Positions 15,437 to 24,814 of a stretch of DNA of 41,979 nt are shown here, one piece after another. The DNA is taken from positions 1 through 41,979 of the forward strand of contig NZ_JAJERH010000037.1 in the NCBI RefSeq assembly GCF_016919725.2. The letters run 5' to 3'. This DNA is from Virgibacillus sp. AGTR. GTDB taxonomy: Bacteria; Bacillota; Bacilli; Bacillales; Amphibacillaceae. Each line of letters starts with the position of its first letter. Position 1 is the first letter of the stretch. The position numbers were made by a program, and so were the translations under genes. Below the pieces are notes generated by a model that saw only the letters and a list, made by a program, of their open reading frames with translations, had not been told where the DNA came from and searched no databases.

Positions 15437-15994
15437 ATGAAATTTAACATTCGTGGTGAAAATCTTGAGGTGACAGGATCAATAAGAGATTATGTGGAGA
15501 AGAAAATAAGTAAACTAGAAAGATATTTTGATACACCACCAACATCTGAGGTACATGTTAATTTAAGTGTCTATAATGATGAGCAGAGAATAGAGGTTAC
15601 TATCCCAATGACCAATCTGTTACTACGCGGAGAGGTTCAACACGTAGATCTTTACGCTGCCATCGATTTAGTTGTCGATAAGCTTGAAAGACAAATCCGA
15701 AAGCATAAAACGAAAGTAAATCGTAAATTTAAACAAAACGGTGCAGCGAAACATGTGTTTGCTGAATTAGAAAAAGAAGCAGCAAGTGTTGCTTTAGAAG
15801 AAGAATCTGATGAAATTGAAATTGTAAGAACGAAACGATTTGACTTGAAACCAATGGATTCTGAAGAAGCTGTTCTGCAAATGGACATGTTAGGACATGC
15901 ATTCTATGTTTTTGAAAATGCAGCAAATGGAGATACAAATGTTGTTTACCGTCGTAATGATGGGAAATATGGATTAATTGAACCGAATGCATAA
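15437..15994 (+). CDS. hpf: Long-form ribosome hibernation promoting factor
   Basis: This 185-residue protein is the long HPF (YvyD) that dimerises 70S ribosomes into inactive 100S particles in stationary phase or stress. The N-terminal S30AE domain spans 1 to about 100 (MKFNIRGENLEVTGSIRDYV, then KISKLERYF). A flexible acidic linker (about 105-125) follows. The C-terminal dimerisation domain, about 126-185, contains RTKRFDLKPMDSEEAVLQM and GHAFYVFENA. The ATG follows AAAGGAGGAC. In B. subtilis the gene lies between fliT and secA as here, but ahpCF intervenes before secA in this window. A terminator follows. Confidence 0.95.
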   Translation: MKFNIRGENLEVTGSIRDYVEKKISKLERYFDTPPTSEVHVNLSVYNDEQRIEVTIPMTNLLLRGEVQHVDLYAAIDLVVDKLERQIRKHKTKVNRKFKQNGAAKHVFAELEKEAASVALEEESDEIEIVRTKRFDLKPMDSEEAVLQMDMLGHAFYVFENAANGDTNVVYRRNDGKYGLIEPNA

Positions 15995-16042
15995 AACCGA
16001 ATCGAAAATATAAAAGATGTTATCGAAAAATACAATTAACCG

Positions 16043-16085
16043 AAAAGCCCACGGAGAGATATAAATTTTCTTCGTGGGCTTTTTC
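16043..16085 (+). terminator. Rho-independent terminator after hpf
   Basis: AAAGCCCACG (16044-16053) pairs with CGTGGGCTTT (16073-16082), followed by further T residues to 16084. The A-run before the stem makes a bidirectional design possible. Confidence 0.85.
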
Positions 16086-16115
16086 GTAGTCTTGGGAATT
16101 ATAAAGATAAATCTG

Positions 16116-16281
16116 GGTGTGTTGAGCCTCGTCCTGCTTCAGTACCCGGAACTAGGCGACTTTACGTATCGCTCTACGATAGTCATCATCGGCTCGCAAG
16201 CACACCATAATTCCTTTATCTCCGTTGAATCGCTCCAGTAGCAACATGTCTAATCGGGCGCTTGCGTTTTTGTTCCTCTAA
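16116..16281 (+). repeat. Dispersed repeat family B, copy 1
   Basis: It starts GTGTTGAGCC, runs through CTGCTTCAGTACCCGGAAC, ATTCCTTTATCTCCGTTGA and CGCTCCAGTAGC, and ends TAATCGGGCGCTTGCGTTTTTGTTCCT. It aligns over its length with 38222-38385. Repeats of the type CTAGCTCCAGCGCC...GGGCGCTTGCG are widespread between genes in Bacillaceae; no coding frame is evident. The flanking parts of 15995-16426 hold nothing else recognisable. Confidence 0.7.
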
Positions 16282-16426
16282 ACAACAGCTACTATACTTC
16301 CTTCTAGTTTGTAAGTTTAGTTGAGAATAATAATCAATAAATATTCTTACATATACATAGAATGTTGATATAAAACCTTTAAAGGCTCTTTAATGTGACA
16401 TAATTCGAACATATACAGTGTTTTTC

Positions 16427-16455
16427 TTGACAAAAAACGACATCCACTTAATAAT
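16427..16455 (+). promoter_or_regulatory. SigA-type promoter of ahpC-ahpF
   Basis: A perfect -35 TTGACA (16427-16432) is spaced 17 nt from AATAAT (16450-16455), which matches the -10 at 5 of 6 positions. It lies 84 bp before the ahpC start codon. Confidence 0.75.
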
Positions 16456-16465
16456 AAGTACGTGA

Positions 16466-16480
16466 TTAGAATTATTTTAG
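16466..16480 (+). promoter_or_regulatory. PerR-box-like operator
   Basis: TTAGAATTATTTTAG matches the PerR box TTATAATNATTATAA at 11 of 14 defined positions and lies just downstream of the -10, overlapping the expected transcription start. PerR, the peroxide-sensing Fur-family repressor, controls ahpC in B. subtilis; binding here is inferred. Confidence 0.65.
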
Positions 16481-16538
16481 GAAATGAAAGCATAAGCTTC
16501 ATTTCTTTTCAGAACACATTTTAGGAGGAAGATTATTT

Positions 16539-17102
16539 ATGTCACTTATTGGTACTGAAGTACAACCATTCACAGCAAATGCTTATAAAAATGGTGAGTT
16601 TATTGAGGTAACGGAAGAAAACTTTAAAGGCAAGTGGAGTGTTATCTGCTTTTATCCTGCCGATTTTAGTTTTGTATGCCCAACGGAACTTGAAGATTTA
16701 CAAAATCAATACGCCACGTTAAAGGAGCTTGGAGCTGAAGTATATTCTGTTTCTACAGATACACATTTTGTACACAAAGGCTGGCATGATAGCTCTGAAA
16801 AAATTGGAAAAATTACATATGCGATGATTGGTGATCCTTCGCAAACTATTTCTCGTAATTTCCAAGTGCTAAATGAACAATCAGGTCTTGCAGATCGTGG
16901 TACATTCATTATTGATCCAGATGGTATTATCCAAACAGTGGAAATTAATGCAGATGGTATAGGACGTGATGCAAGCACGCTAGTAAACAAAATTAAAGCT
17001 GCTCAATATGTTCGTAACAACCCAGGCGAAGTTTGCCCAGCTAATTGGGAAGAAGGCTCTGAAACGCTTAAACCAAGCCTTGATCTTGTAGGTAAAATCT
17101 AA
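16539..17102 (+). CDS. ahpC: Alkyl hydroperoxide reductase subunit C (peroxiredoxin)
   Basis: This 187-residue typical 2-Cys peroxiredoxin reduces hydrogen peroxide and organic peroxides. The peroxidatic cysteine is C47 in [17 protein letters not shown] (the T44-equivalent position is Ser). The resolving cysteine C166 lies in [11 protein letters not shown] near the C-terminus, as in decameric AhpC proteins. The length equals that of B. subtilis AhpC. The ATG follows TTAGGAGGAAG. ahpF, which encodes its dedicated reductase, begins 12 bp after the stop. The transcript starts at a SigA promoter with a PerR-like box. The pair sits between hpf and secA, a place it does not have in B. subtilis. Confidence 0.97.
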   Translation: MSLIGTEVQPFTANAYKNGEFIEVTEENFKGKWSVICFYPADFSFVCPTELEDLQNQYATLKELGAEVYSVSTDTHFVHKGWHDSSEKIGKITYAMIGDPSQTISRNFQVLNEQSGLADRGTFIIDPDGIIQTVEINADGIGRDASTLVNKIKAAQYVRNNPGEVCPANWEEGSETLKPSLDLVGKI

Positions 17103-17114
17103 GGAGTGCACGAA

Positions 17115-18644
17115 ATGGTACTTGAAGCAGATATCAAAGCACAATTAAATCAATATATGCAGCTATTAGAAAACGATATTGTTATTAAAGTAAGTGTGGG
17201 TTCGGATGCTATTTCTAATGAAATGCTGGCTCTACTTGAAGAACTAGCTACTATGTCTACTAAAATAACTGTTGAAAAAGCTCCTTTAGAAAGAACCCCT
17301 AGCTTTAGTGTGAATCGAGTTGGAGAGGATACAGGAGTTGTATTTGCAGGTGTTCCTTTAGGTCATGAGTTCACATCATTAGTGTTAGCGTTGCTGCAGG
17401 TTAGTGGTAGGCCACCAAAGGTAGACCAAAGCGTTATAGATAAGATTCAAACTATTAATGGAGAATATCATTTTGAATCTTACATTAGTCTTACTTGTCA
17501 TAATTGCCCGGATGTTGTTCAAGCACTAAATATAATGACCGTGCTTAACCCTAATATTACGCATACGATGATTGATGGCGCAGCATATAAAGAAGAAGTA
17601 GAAGATAAAAATGTCATGGCAGTGCCGACGGTTTATTTAAATGGGGAATCTTTTGGCAGTGGCCGTATGACAATGGAAGAAATTCTTGCTAAGTTAGGTA
17701 GTGGATTGGATGCCTCTGAGCTTGCTAACAAAGATCCCTATGATGTCCTTGTTATTGGCGGTGGGCCAGCTGGTGCAAGTGCAGCAATTTACGCAGCGCG
17801 TAAAGGAATCCGAACAGGTATTGTTACGGAGCGTTTTGGCGGTCAAGTTCTTGATACACTGAGCATCGAGAACTTTATTAGTGTAAAACATACAGAAGGT
17901 CCGAAGCTTGTAGCAAGTCTTGAAGAACATGTGAAAGAATATGACATAGATGTAATGAATTTACAGCGATCTAGTAGCTTAAAAAAGAAAGACCTCTTTG
18001 AGCTTACGCTTGAAAATGGAGCAGTCCTTAACAGCAAAACGATCATCCTTGCAACAGGTGCTCGTTGGCGTAATGTCGGCGTTCCTGGAGAACAGGAATT
18101 CAAAAATAAAGGCGTTGCCTATTGTCCACATTGTGACGGTCCTTTGTTTGAAGGAAAAGATGTAGCGGTTATCGGTGGTGGCAACTCGGGAATTGAAGCT
18201 GCAATAGATCTTGCTGGCATAGTAAGACATGTAACTGTTCTTGAGTATAATCAAGAATTAAAAGCAGATGATGTTTTGCAAAAGCGCCTTAATAGTCTAG
18301 CTAATGTCACAGTCTTGACAAATGCTCAAACAACTGAAATTACAGGAACCGACAATGTAAATGGGATTACGTATAAAGAACGTCACACAGGTATGGAAAA
18401 ACATATCGATTTACAAGGTGTGTTCGTACAAATAGGTTTAGTACCAAATACGGAGTGGCTAGATGGTAAGGTTGAGTGTAATCACATCGGTGAGGTCATT
18501 GTTGATAAGCATGGAGCTACGAATGTTCCGGGATTGTTTGCAGCAGGAGACTGTACGGATGGACCGTATAACCAGATCATTATTTCTATGGGATCAGGAG
18601 CGAACGCATCTTTAGGTGCATTTGACTATCTTATCCGGAATTAG
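17115..18644 (+). CDS. ahpF: Alkyl hydroperoxide reductase subunit F
   Basis: AhpF is the NADH-dependent flavoprotein disulfide reductase that regenerates AhpC. The 509-residue product has the length of B. subtilis AhpF and near-identical sequence. An N-terminal double thioredoxin-like domain carries the CHNC centre (C128, C131). The FAD-binding motif is GGGPAGASA (215-223), the NADH motif GGGNSG (354-359), and the thioredoxin-reductase-type redox centre CPHC (C337, C340). AAGDCTD near the C-terminus is the second FAD motif. The ATG at 17115 fits AAGGAG at 17101-17106; an in-frame GTG at 17106 overlaps that site. A terminator follows. Confidence 0.97.
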   Translation: MVLEADIKAQLNQYMQLLENDIVIKVSVGSDAISNEMLALLEELATMSTKITVEKAPLERTPSFSVNRVGEDTGVVFAGVPLGHEFTSLVLALLQVSGRPPKVDQSVIDKIQTINGEYHFESYISLTCHNCPDVVQALNIMTVLNPNITHTMIDGAAYKEEVEDKNVMAVPTVYLNGESFGSGRMTMEEILAKLGSGLDASELANKDPYDVLVIGGGPAGASAAIYAARKGIRTGIVTERFGGQVLDTLSIENFISVKHTEGPKLVASLEEHVKEYDIDVMNLQRSSSLKKKDLFELTLENGAVLNSKTIILATGARWRNVGVPGEQEFKNKGVAYCPHCDGPLFEGKDVAVIGGGNSGIEAAIDLAGIVRHVTVLEYNQELKADDVLQKRLNSLANVTVLTNAQTTEITGTDNVNGITYKERHTGMEKHIDLQGVFVQIGLVPNTEWLDGKVECNHIGEVIVDKHGATNVPGLFAAGDCTDGPYNQIIISMGSGANASLGAFDYLIRN

Positions 18645-18663
18645 TAAATAAATAGCCAATAAT

Positions 18664-18706
18664 AAAAGGACCTCTATACTACCAATCGGCAGTAAGAGGT
18701 TCTTTT
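18664..18706 (+). terminator. Terminator after ahpF
   Basis: AAAGGACCTCT and AGAGGTTCTTT form an 11-bp stem with one G-U-type pair around a loop ATACTACCAATCGGCAGTA, ending in TTTT. The region 18709-18900 beyond it shows no gene. Confidence 0.8.
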
Positions 18707-18900
18707 AATTGATAGTACAAATGGATCAATGTCGAAAATTGTAATTAAAATTGCTGAAATCTTAAAATGGATTAGATTATCTAAGGCATTCTTGGAAAAT
18801 GTCATTAAAATCTTATCCGAACAGCTTATTTCGTTTGAATTATTTGTCGAATTTAACTCTAAAATTTAAAAATGGTGATTAGTCATGATACCCAGTGTTG

Positions 18901-19122
18901 TGATATAAATAAGGCAAATGATTTAGGAGGTGAATGATCTAACACGTACATTTTACAGCAATGTCAGTCTAAAAAAGGAATGTTTATATCGCTTTGTCTC
19001 TCCGACAGTCTTTTATAAACATTCCTAAGCATACTTCGCTAGAAAAGCGACTGTCTTTTCTCACAGAATCCTCTATAATCCCTTTCCTTAGAAGAGTGGT
19101 TTATCCTCAAACCACTCTTTTT
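18901..19122 (+). ncRNA. Candidate structured small RNA upstream of secA
   Basis: An extended -10 (TGATATAAA, 18901-18909) is followed by a long non-coding, hairpin-rich stretch. It has a 13-bp perfect inverted repeat AGGAATGTTTATA/TATAAACATTCCT (18976-18988, 19014-19026), a second hairpin AGAAAAG/CTTTTCT (19041-19061), and a rho-independent terminator at 19092-19122. A Shine-Dalgarno-like TTAGGAGGTGA (18922-18933) is followed at once by ATG ATC TAA, so no peptide of useful length is encoded from it. A role cannot be assigned; it could also be a decayed element. Confidence 0.35.
19092..19122 (+). terminator. Rho-independent terminator upstream of secA
   Basis: A perfect 11-bp stem AAGAGTGGTTT/AAACCACTCTT (19092-19102, 19109-19119) with a 6-nt loop is followed by T residues. 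It lies 235 bp before secA and ends no annotated gene on the plus strand, which is the main reason to suspect a transcript in 18709-19090. Confidence 0.85.
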
Positions 19123-19356
19123 ACATTGATTTGTACTGATACATACTTGAAGTGGAACATATTCCCTTGATAATTCATTTGAAAAACAGAAGAGATACAA
19201 GAATTTTCATCTAAGAACTGTGCAATGTCAGTAGTTGTCATCTTTCTTTAGAAAGTGTTATTATTGATAAAAGACGCTAATTCTTTACGTACGATAATTA
19301 TAGTATAAAATCAGATAGAAAATCTTATTTAAGATAGATATTGAGGTGCATGTATA

Positions 19357-21870
19357 ATGGCTGGAATATTAAAGAAAATTTTTGGTGATGGAACGCAAAG
19401 ACAATTGAATCGGCTGCAAAAAACAGTGGATAAAATAGAGGCTTTAGAACCAGAAATGGAAAAGTTAACTGATCAGGAGCTACAAGAAAAAACAGAAGCG
19501 TTTAAAGAAAGGTATCAAAATGGAGAAACTTTAGACGATATGCTTGTAGAAGCATATGCAGTGGTTCGTGAAGGATCTAAACGTGTACTAGGAATGCGAC
19601 CTTTCCAAACGCAGTTAATGGGTGCTATTGCTTTGCATGAAGGTAACATTGCTGAGATGAAAACCGGGGAAGGAAAAACATTAGCTTCTACCATGCCTGC
19701 ATACTTAAATGCACTTTCTGGTAAAGGTGTTCATATAATTACAGTCAATGATTATTTGGCAAGTCGTGACGCGCAGGAGATGGGAGAGCTCTATCAATTT
19801 TTAGGACTAACAGTTGGGCTTAATGGAAATGGGTTATCAAAAGAACAAAAAAGGGAAGCGTATAATCAGGATATTACCTATGGTACGAACAATGAATATG
19901 GTTTTGATTACTTGAGAGATAATATGGTCCTTTACAAGGAGCAAATGGTACAACGTCCTTTGAATTTTGCAATTATTGATGAGGTTGACTCGATATTAAT
20001 AGATGAAGCACGAACACCTTTAATTATTTCCGGTTCAGCTAAGAAGTCTGCGTCACTTTATCAGCAAGCGAATAGCTTTGTAAGTACACTTTCCAAGGAA
20101 GGTGATTATACCTACGATGAAAAAACAAAAGGGGTACAACTTACAGAGGAAGGGATAAATAAAGCGGAAAGCTATTTTTCGATTGAGAACTTGTTTGATT
20201 TAAACAATGTATCATTAACGCATCATATTAATCAGGCTCTGAAGGCTCATGTTTCGATGCATCGTGATGATGACTATGTGGTAGAAGAAGGAGAAGTAGT
20301 TATTGTAGACCAATTCACAGGTCGATTAATGAAAGGTCGTCGTTATAGTGATGGCTTACATCAAGCAATAGAAGCGAAAGAAGGATTACAAATTCAAAAT
20401 GAGAGTATGACGCTTGCGTCTATTACCTTTCAAAACTTCTTCCGAATGTATAATAAATTGGCAGGTATGACTGGTACGGCGAAAACGGAGGAGGAAGAGT
20501 TCAGAAACATCTATAATATGGATGTTATTGCTATTCCGACAAATAAACCGATTATCCGTGACGATCGAGCTGATTTGATTTATAAATCCATGCAAGGTAA
20601 GTTTCAAGCAGTTGTAGAGGAAATAAAAGAACGTCACTTAACAGGACAGCCAGTATTAGTTGGTACTGTTGCTGTTGAAACTTCTGAGTTAATATCCAAA
20701 TTATTGAAGAAGGCTGGCGTGAAACATGATGTATTAAATGCTAAAAATCACTTTCGCGAAGCAGAGATAATAGAGAATGCTGGACAAAAGGGAGCCGTAA
20801 CCATTGCTACTAATATGGCTGGACGCGGAACCGATATTAAGTTAGGTGAAGGTGTTGTTGATCTTGGAGGACTTGCTGTTATTGGTACGGAACGTCATGA
20901 ATCACGTCGTATCGATAATCAGTTACGTGGACGTTCTGGACGACAAGGTGATCCAGGGATGTCTCAATTCTACCTATCCATGGAAGATGAGTTAATGCGT
21001 CGATTTGGCTCTGATAATTTGAAATCGATGATGGAGCGACTCGGAATGGAAGATTCACAGCCAATTGAAAGTAAAATGGTATCTCGTGCTGTTGAATCAG
21101 CTCAGAAACGAGTGGAAGGGAATAACTTTGATGCACGTAAAACAGTCCTATCTTATGACGATGTTTTACGAGAACAAAGAGAAATTATTTATAAGCAACG
21201 CTTTGATGTTATTGAATCTGAAACAGAATTACGAGAGATTATTGAGAACATGATTATTTCAACACTTGAACGTGTTGTAGCAACACATACGCAGGATGAT
21301 GATGAGGATAATTGGGATTATAAGGCGATTGTTGAATATGTACAAGGTAGCCTCCTAGATCAAGATCAAATTGCTGTAGATGATTTAAAAGGAAAAGATC
21401 CAGAGGAAATCAATGAATGGATTATGGAGAGAGTGAGAGCTCGCTATGATCAAAAAGAACAAGAACTAACAGAAGAACAAATGCGCGAGTTTGAAAAAGT
21501 AATTCTCTTAAGAACGGTTGATACGAAATGGATGGATCATATTGATCAAATGGATCAATTACGTCAAGGAATTCATTTACGTGCATATGGACAGAATGAT
21601 CCGTTACGTGAATATCAACTTGAAGGCTTCTCAATGTTTGAAGCAATGATCGAAAATATTAACGAAGAAGTTGCCAAGTACATTATGAAAGCTGAAATTA
21701 GAGATAATCTGCAACGGCAGGAAGTTGTGAAAAATACACAGGCAGTTTCCGGCAGTCAGGAAGAGAAAAAGAAAACACGTAAGCCATTTGTAAAACAACA
21801 GGATATTGGTCGTAATGACCCTTGTCCGTGCGGCAGTGGTAAAAAATATAAAAATTGCCATGGGAAATAG
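19357..21870 (+). CDS. secA: Preprotein translocase ATPase SecA
   Basis: SecA is the ATP-driven motor that pushes secretory proteins through SecYEG at the membrane. The 837-residue product (841 in B. subtilis) is complete. Motifs are Walker A MKTGEGKT (101-108), the DEAD-box Walker B IIDEVD (206-211), the motif [20 protein letters not shown] in nucleotide-binding domain 2, and the C-terminal SecB/ribosome-type zinc site [13 protein letters not shown] (C823, C825, C834, H835). The ATG follows TTGAGGTGC. It is separated from prfB by a short terminator-like hairpin, as in B. subtilis where secA-prfB are also neighbours. The promoter was not clearly identified; TATAAA lies near 19302. Confidence 0.98.
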   Translation: MAGILKKIFGDGTQRQLNRLQKTVDKIEALEPEMEKLTDQELQEKTEAFKERYQNGETLDDMLVEAYAVVREGSKRVLGMRPFQTQLMGAIALHEGNIAEMKTGEGKTLASTMPAYLNALSGKGVHIITVNDYLASRDAQEMGELYQFLGLTVGLNGNGLSKEQKREAYNQDITYGTNNEYGFDYLRDNMVLYKEQMVQRPLNFAIIDEVDSILIDEARTPLIISGSAKKSASLYQQANSFVSTLSKEGDYTYDEKTKGVQLTEEGINKAESYFSIENLFDLNNVSLTHHINQALKAHVSMHRDDDYVVEEGEVVIVDQFTGRLMKGRRYSDGLHQAIEAKEGLQIQNESMTLASITFQNFFRMYNKLAGMTGTAKTEEEEFRNIYNMDVIAIPTNKPIIRDDRADLIYKSMQGKFQAVVEEIKERHLTGQPVLVGTVAVETSELISKLLKKAGVKHDVLNAKNHFREAEIIENAGQKGAVTIATNMAGRGTDIKLGEGVVDLGGLAVIGTERHESRRIDNQLRGRSGRQGDPGMSQFYLSMEDELMRRFGSDNLKSMMERLGMEDSQPIESKMVSRAVESAQKRVEGNNFDARKTVLSYDDVLREQREIIYKQRFDVIESETELREIIENMIISTLERVVATHTQDDDEDNWDYKAIVEYVQGSLLDQDQIAVDDLKGKDPEEINEWIMERVRARYDQKEQELTEEQMREFEKVILLRTVDTKWMDHIDQMDQLRQGIHLRAYGQNDPLREYQLEGFSMFEAMIENINEEVAKYIMKAEIRDNLQRQEVVKNTQAVSGSQEEKKKTRKPFVKQQDIGRNDPCPCGSGKKYKNCHGK

Positions 21871-21883
21871 TGAAATGGATAAA

Positions 21884-21914
21884 GCACTCCGCTGAAACCA
21901 GTGGAGTGTTTTAT
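21884..21914 (+). terminator. Hairpin between secA and prfB
   Basis: CACTCCGCTG and CAGTGGAGTG form a 10-bp stem with one G-U pair around AAAC, followed by TTTTATT. It may attenuate read-through from secA into prfB. Confidence 0.7.
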
Positions 21915-21941
21915 TGCCAAATACAAATTGAGGTGATTAGG

Positions 21942-23043
21942 ATGGAATTAGTTGAAATAAGAAATGAATTAGACCAAATGAGTAAGCGAATTAATGATTT
22001 TAGGGGGTCTCTTTGACTTAGACGAAAAAACTCAACGTATTAAAGAGTTAGAATTAAAAATGGCTGCTCCATCATTCTGGGATGACCAAGAAACAGCACA
22101 AAAAGTCATTAGTGAGGTTAATGGTTTAAAGGAATATGTGAATAAATTTGAGGAATTAGAAGAGTTTCTTGACAATTTAGAGGTATCCTATGAGTTAGTA
22201 AAGGAAGAAAATGATGCAGAGTTATTTGAGGATCTTACAAAGGATCTCCATGAACTGCGCATACAAATGAATAATTTTGAGCTACAACTTCTTTTAAGTG
22301 AGCCGTATGATGCTAATAATGCGATTCTGGAGCTACACCCAGGCGCTGGTGGAACAGAGTCTCAGGATTGGGCGAGCATGCTATTAAGAATGTATCAACG
22401 CTGGGCAGAAACAAAAAACTTCAAAGTAGAAATGTTAGATTACTTAGCCGGTGAGGAAGCGGGATTGAAAAGCGTTACGTTATTAATTAAAGGTCACAAT
22501 GCTTACGGTTATTTAAAGCCTGAAAAAGGTGTACACCGATTGGTACGAATATCACCATTTGATTCTTCAGGGCGCCGCCACACATCCTTTGTGTCCTGTG
22601 ATGTAACGCCAGAAATGACCGAGGATGTAGATATTGAAATGAAATCAGAAGATATTAAGGTAGATACGTATCGAGCGAGTGGTGCAGGAGGGCAGCATGT
22701 TAATACTACTGATTCAGCTGTGCGTATTACCCATTTACCTACAAATGTAATCGTGACGTGTCAAAATGAGCGCTCACAGATAAAAAACAGAGAAGCTGCG
22801 ATGAAAATGTTAAAATCGAAATTATATCAATTGGAAATTGAAAAACAACAGCAGGAATTAGCCGAAATTCGTGGCGAGCAAATGGAAATTGGCTGGGGAA
22901 GTCAAATTCGCTCCTATGTTTTTCATCCGTATTCTATGGTAAAGGATCACCGTACAAATGTAGAAGTAGGAAATACACAAGGTGTAATGGACGGAGAGAT
23001 TGATCCATTTATTGATGCTTATTTAAGATATCAGATGAAATAA
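21942..23043 (+). CDS. prfB: Peptide chain release factor 2, with programmed +1 frameshift
   Basis: RF2 recognises UGA and UAA and releases the nascent chain. Translation starts at ATG 21942 and runs 24 codons to an in-frame TGA (22014-22016). A +1 shift on CTT TGA C then continues at GAC (22015) to the stop at 23041-23043, giving about 366 residues, the B. subtilis length. The release-factor signatures are visible: the GGQ loop in [19 protein letters not shown], and [12 protein letters not shown] in the N-terminal domain; the SPF codon-recognition motif appears in [13 protein letters not shown] simple frame search places the start falsely at 21994. RBS is TTGAGGTGA before the ATG. Confidence 0.97.
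22002..22017 (+). other. prfB programmed +1 frameshift signal
   Basis: AGGGGG (22002-22007) acts as an internal Shine-Dalgarno 3 nt before the slippery CTT TGA C (22011-22017). This is the well-known autoregulatory site: when RF2 is scarce, the ribosome pauses at UGA and slips forward to complete the protein. Confidence 0.95.
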
Positions 23044-23200
23044 AATAAGTAAGAAATCACCTGTAGATAATTAGAGCTTAGAAAAATGCTGCAAATAGCT
23101 GTTATTAGCAATAATTTCATGAAATGGACACAAATGGTCTTAGTCCGTATGGCAATTGCTTTCTAGCCTTTTTCGTGTTATTTAATGTTGGTATAAAGGG

Positions 23201-23228
23201 TTTTAAAACCCACATAATGGGTTATAAT
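23201..23228 (+). promoter_or_regulatory. Probable promoter of cccB
   Basis: TATAAT (23223-23228) has TTTTAA (23201-23206) 16 nt upstream. The core overlaps palindromes GGGTTTTAAAACCC (23198-23211) and AACCCACATAATGGGTT (23207-23223), possible operator sites of an unknown regulator. Confidence 0.5.
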
Positions 23229-23274
23229 AAAACTGTTAAGCCATTACAATATTTTTGATAGGGGGATTTAGGCT

Positions 23275-23643
23275 ATGAAAAAGTGGTTATTAACAATGCT
23301 TTTCGGTACTGCACTTGTGCTCGGTGCATGTGGCGGTGGGGACGATAATGCTTCTGAAGAGCCAGCTGATAACGGGGATACTGGCACAGAAGAGCCATCA
23401 GATTCAGAAGGTGGAGCTGTAGATACCGCTGCTGCTGAAGATGTATTCAAAAGTAATTGTGCTTCCTGCCACGGCGCTGATTTATCAGGTGGGAATGGCC
23501 CTGATCTAACACAGGTTGGTTCGAAGCTTTCCTCAGATGAAATTGCCGACATAATTAAAAATGGTAAAGGATCTATGCCTGCTGGCATGGCATCTGGAGA
23601 TGACGTACAATTACTTGCAGATTGGTTAGCTCAAAAAAAATAA
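23275..23643 (+). CDS. cccB: Membrane-anchored cytochrome c-551 (lipoprotein)
   Basis: This small c-type cytochrome is carried on the outer face of the membrane by a lipid anchor and passes electrons to the terminal oxidase. The 122-residue precursor has a lipoprotein signal with lipobox LGAC, Cys19 being the lipidated residue. An acidic, disordered linker (20-55) follows. The haem site is CASCH (C62, C65, H66). M101 in GSMPAGM is the likely sixth ligand. The product resembles B. subtilis CccB, which is also next to prfB. The ATG lies after GATAGGGGG. A terminator follows. Confidence 0.94.
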   Translation: MKKWLLTMLFGTALVLGACGGGDDNASEEPADNGDTGTEEPSDSEGGAVDTAAAEDVFKSNCASCHGADLSGGNGPDLTQVGSKLSSDEIADIIKNGKGSMPAGMASGDDVQLLADWLAQKK

Positions 23644-23652
23644 TGTATGATT

Positions 23653-23700
23653 AAAAGGCTTGTCTGATTGAAGATATTCAGTAGACAAGCTTTTTATTTT
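23653..23700 (+). terminator. Rho-independent terminator after cccB
   Basis: GCTTGTCT (23658-23665) pairs with AGACAAGC (23683-23690), extended by AA/TT, and is followed by TTTTTATTTT. Confidence 0.85.
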
Positions 23701-24005
23701 GACTTCAATAACTATCCTTCGACAAAAAAAGCTTTAAAAACAGAATCCTTCTCGAAACCACCCCCTGCTTCTCAAAACAATTAACGTATATATATAGATA
23801 GCGCAACCGTTAAATGATACTAGGTCTGAAGTGAGTTGAAATTCAGTTTAATTTATGAAAATAGGTATTTTTCCTCATATTTCCACTTGATTTTCGCCTG
23901 AAAACCCACTTATTTATTTAAAATATGACAAAATATTTCAATAAACTACGACTTTTGAAATATAAATGTAATAATTTTATGTCTAAAAATCCTGGCGAAA
24001 GATGT

Positions 24006-24011
24006 TATAAT
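24006..24011 (+). promoter_or_regulatory. Probable -10 element for ftsE-ftsX
   Basis: TATAAT sits 116 bp before ftsE, with no good -35 17 nt upstream. A 14-codon ATG frame (24063 onward) has no ribosome site. The rest of the 427-bp gap 23701-24127 is A+T-rich and shows nothing else. B. subtilis carries yvjA in this interval; it is not here. Confidence 0.35.
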
Positions 24012-24127
24012 GATGGAGTATCACTTACATATGATTAATTAAAAATGGAAGCGTGTATTGTTATGAATTCTAAAAAAAAGAGGCACACATCTAAGAATGA
24101 CAACTAAAAGATAAAGGTGATTGCATT

Positions 24128-24814
24128 ATGATATTAATGAAAGACGTATATAAAACATATGCCAATGGTGTAACAGCACTTAATGGTATAAATGTCGATA
24201 TTAAGCAAGGCGAATTCGTCTATATTGTAGGACCAAGCGGTGCTGGGAAATCAACATTTATAAGATTAATGTACCGGGAAGTCAGGCCAACTAAAGGTTC
24301 CATCTACATAAACGATGTTAACGTAAATGAAATAAAAGAAAAAAGAGTTCCCCTGTTACGTAGGGATATTGGAGTTGTATTCCAAGACTTTAAATTACTC
24401 CCAAAACTAACAGTCTATGAAAATATTGCTTTTGCATTAGAAGTAATAGAGCAGCCCCCAAGTTTGATTCGAAAACGAGTGATGGATGTTCTAGAGCTTG
24501 TTGGTCTTAAAAATAAGGCTCGGTTCATTCCTGATGAACTTTCAGGTGGTGAACAGCAGCGCGTTTCTATAGCTAGAGCTATTGTAAACCATCCCAAAAT
24601 TGTGATTGCTGACGAACCAACAGGGAATTTAGATCCAGATACGTCCTGGGGCATCATGAAAATTTTAGAAGAAATCAATGATCGTGGAACAACGGTAATT
24701 ATGGCTACACATAGTAAGGAAATTGTTAATACTTTCAAAAACCGTGTAATTGCCATTGAAGATGGATTAATCGCAAGAGATGAACACCGAGGTGATTACG
24801 GCTATGAAAATTAG
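24128..24814 (+). CDS. ftsE: Cell-division ABC transporter ATPase FtsE
   Basis: FtsE pairs with FtsX to form a type VII ABC system that does not move solutes but transmits ATP hydrolysis through the membrane to peptidoglycan hydrolases. The 228-residue protein has Walker A GPSGAGKS (35-42), Q-loop Q86, the ABC signature LSGGEQQR (138-145) and Walker B VIADEPTG (159-166), with the switch histidine in ATHSKE. The ATG follows AAAGGTGAT. ftsX overlaps the 3' end by 11 bp with its ribosome site inside ftsE, so translation is coupled. Confidence 0.97.
   Translation: MILMKDVYKTYANGVTALNGINVDIKQGEFVYIVGPSGAGKSTFIRLMYREVRPTKGSIYINDVNVNEIKEKRVPLLRRDIGVVFQDFKLLPKLTVYENIAFALEVIEQPPSLIRKRVMDVLELVGLKNKARFIPDELSGGEQQRVSIARAIVNHPKIVIADEPTGNLDPDTSWGIMKILEEINDRGTTVIMATHSKEIVNTFKNRVIAIEDGLIARDEHRGDYGYEN

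Noticed and set aside
18930-19027. 31-codon GTG frame in the gap before secA
   Set aside because: The GTG overlaps the Shine-Dalgarno itself, leaving no spacing, and the frame runs through the inverted repeat; structure explains the sequence better than coding.
23268-23588. 106-codon minus-strand frame inside cccB
   Set aside because: It mirrors the acidic linker and haem domain of cccB, which has clear lipobox and CASCH motifs.
24063-24107. 14-codon ATG frame (MNSKKKRHTSKNDN) upstream of ftsE
   Set aside because: No ribosome binding site at usable spacing and the composition is only A-rich; a leader peptide is not supported.
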